A stretch of 6,462 nt of DNA from Trueperaceae bacterium (GTDB lineage: Bacteria; Deinococcota; Deinococci; Deinococcales; Trueperaceae). The translations under genes and the position numbers were made by a program. Position 1 is the stretch's first letter. Each line of letters starts with the position of its first letter. The notes below the pieces were generated by a model, which was not told the DNA's origin, ran no database searches, and saw only the letters and a program-made list of their open reading frames with translations. The stretch is from positions 1-6,462 of the forward strand of contig SLSM01000208.1 in NCBI GenBank assembly GCA_007130445.1, read 5' to 3'. Shown here piece by piece: positions 5,648-6,462 of the stretch.

Positions 5648-6462
5648 GCCGGGCGCCGGTTCCGCCTCGGGCACCGGCCGCGGTGCACGTGCGCCGCAGC
5701 CCGTGAGCGCGTCCTCCACCGGCTGGCGTCTCACGGCGCGGCGCTTCGCCCGCAACCGCCTGGCGGTGGTCGGACTGGTCGTGTTCCTGGCGGTCACGCT
5801 GGCCGTGACGCTCGCGGGCCTGTCGCCCCACGACCCGGATCGGACGAACCTGCGCGAGCGCTTCGCCGCACCGAGCCTGACCCACCCGTTCGGGACCGAC
5901 GACCTCGGCCGCGACACGCTCACCCGCGTGCTCTACGGCGGCCGCATCTCCCTGCTGGTCGGCTTCCTGTCGATGGGCTTCGCCATCACGGTCGGGACCG
6001 TGGTCGGCGGTCTGGCCGGCTACTCGGGTGGCTGGCTCGACTCGCTGCTCATGCGCGTCACCGACCTGTTCCTGTCGCTTCCATCGCTGTTCGTGTTGAT
6101 CGTCCTGAGCACGATGCTGGCGGACACGCCCTTCGCCCGCGCCTACGGCGGCACGCTCATGATCGTGCTGATCATCGGCGCGCTGTCGTGGATGGTGGTG
6201 GCGCGCATCGTGCGCTCGAGCTTCCTGTCGATCCGCGAGCAGGCCTTCGTCGAAGCCGCCCGGGCCAACGGCGCGGGCCATGCGCGCCTGATGGTGCGCC
6301 ACGTCTTGCCGAACGCGCTCGGCCCGATCTTCGTCCAGGCGACGCTGCAGGTGGCGGTGGCGATCATCGCCGAGTCGGGGCTCTCGTACCTCGGCTTCGG
6401 CATCCAGCCGCCGACCGCCACGTGGGGCAACATGCTCAAGGACGCCCAGACGTACCTGACGA
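5637..6462 (+). CDS. ABC importer permease, DppC/OppC type, 3' partial
   Basis: This is the second inner-membrane subunit of the same importer. The frame stays open to the right edge, giving 275 codons of a protein usually near 300, so only the last part is missing. The first ~29 residues are Gly/Ala/Ser-rich and cytoplasmic. They are followed by the family's WRLTARRFARNRLAVVGLVV segment (30-49) and helix 1. The DppC hallmark HPFGTDDLGRDTLTRVLYGG spans 83-102. Helices follow near 105-128, 142-162 and 173-192. The ATPase-coupling loop begins at EAARANGAGHARLMVRHVLP (206-225), and LSYLGFGIQPPTATWGNML (249-267) is the conserved late motif. The ATG at 5637 overlaps the previous stop by 11 bases and has AGGA in front. 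A GTG at 5703 would remove most of the low-complexity leader and is an alternative. The ATPase genes are expected to follow. Confidence 0.95.
   Translation, partial: MTGEPGAGSASGTGRGARAPQPVSASSTGWRLTARRFARNRLAVVGLVVFLAVTLAVTLAGLSPHDPDRTNLRERFAAPSLTHPFGTDDLGRDTLTRVLYGGRISLLVGFLSMGFAITVGTVVGGLAGYSGGWLDSLLMRVTDLFLSLPSLFVLIVLSTMLADTPFARAYGGTLMIVLIIGALSWMVVARIVRSSFLSIREQAFVEAARANGAGHARLMVRHVLPNALGPIFVQATLQVAVAIIAESGLSYLGFGIQPPTATWGNMLKDAQTYLT

Noticed and set aside
2483..5923. A 3.4-kb stop-free reading frame on the minus strand (1146 residues)
   Set aside because: It runs antisense across three well-supported transport and enzyme genes. Its translation is rich in Arg, His, Asp, Val and Gln with no recognisable domain. 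Long antisense frames are a known by-product of GC-rich third codon positions.

Overview
The window is GC-rich (roughly 70% by eye) and densely coding, and every gene is on the + strand. It holds two adjacent solute-uptake modules from what looks like a heterotrophic, high-GC diderm bacterium. The extracytoplasmic binding protein at 2948-4606 has an ordinary signal peptidase I signal ending in AHA and no lipobox cysteine. That fits a periplasm better than the lipoprotein anchoring usual in Gram-positives. The TATAAT -10 box, the strong AAAGGAG ribosome site and the protein style would suit a Deinococcota (Trueperaceae-like) lineage or a high-GC proteobacterium. I cannot fix the taxon from this window.

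Region 1 (1-2776): the 3' part of a TRAP transporter gene in which the small (DctQ) and large (DctM) membrane subunits are fused. It overlaps by four bases (GTGA) a Gfo/Idh/MocA-family NAD(P)-dependent oxidoreductase. The two look translationally coupled, which suggests that the imported substrate, probably a sugar acid or related polyhydroxy compound, is oxidised by the second enzyme. The TRAP binding protein (DctP) is not visible and would be expected upstream of the window.

Region 2 (2777-2947): a 171-base intergenic gap with a perfect TATAAT, a weak or badly spaced -35, two short inverted repeats overlapping the promoter, and a strong Shine-Dalgarno sequence. It separates the TRAP/oxidoreductase unit from a second transcription unit.

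Region 3 (2948-6462): the start of a peptide/nickel-type (family 5) ABC importer. The order is periplasmic binding protein, first permease (DppB-like), then second permease (DppC-like, cut by the window end). A perfect 13-bp stem-loop lies between the binding-protein gene and the first permease, ending four bases before the permease ATG. It is a good candidate for setting unequal expression of binding protein and membrane subunits. The two permease genes overlap by 11 bases. The ATPase subunits (DppD/DppF type) are expected beyond the right edge.

Overall this is ordinary transport and metabolism. I see no CRISPR array, mobile element, RNA gene, phage gene or defence gene, and nothing amounting to a new system. 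The points worth a second look are regulatory: the intercistronic stem-loop, the promoter-overlapping repeats, and an unexpectedly perfect 12-bp hairpin inside the oxidoreductase gene.
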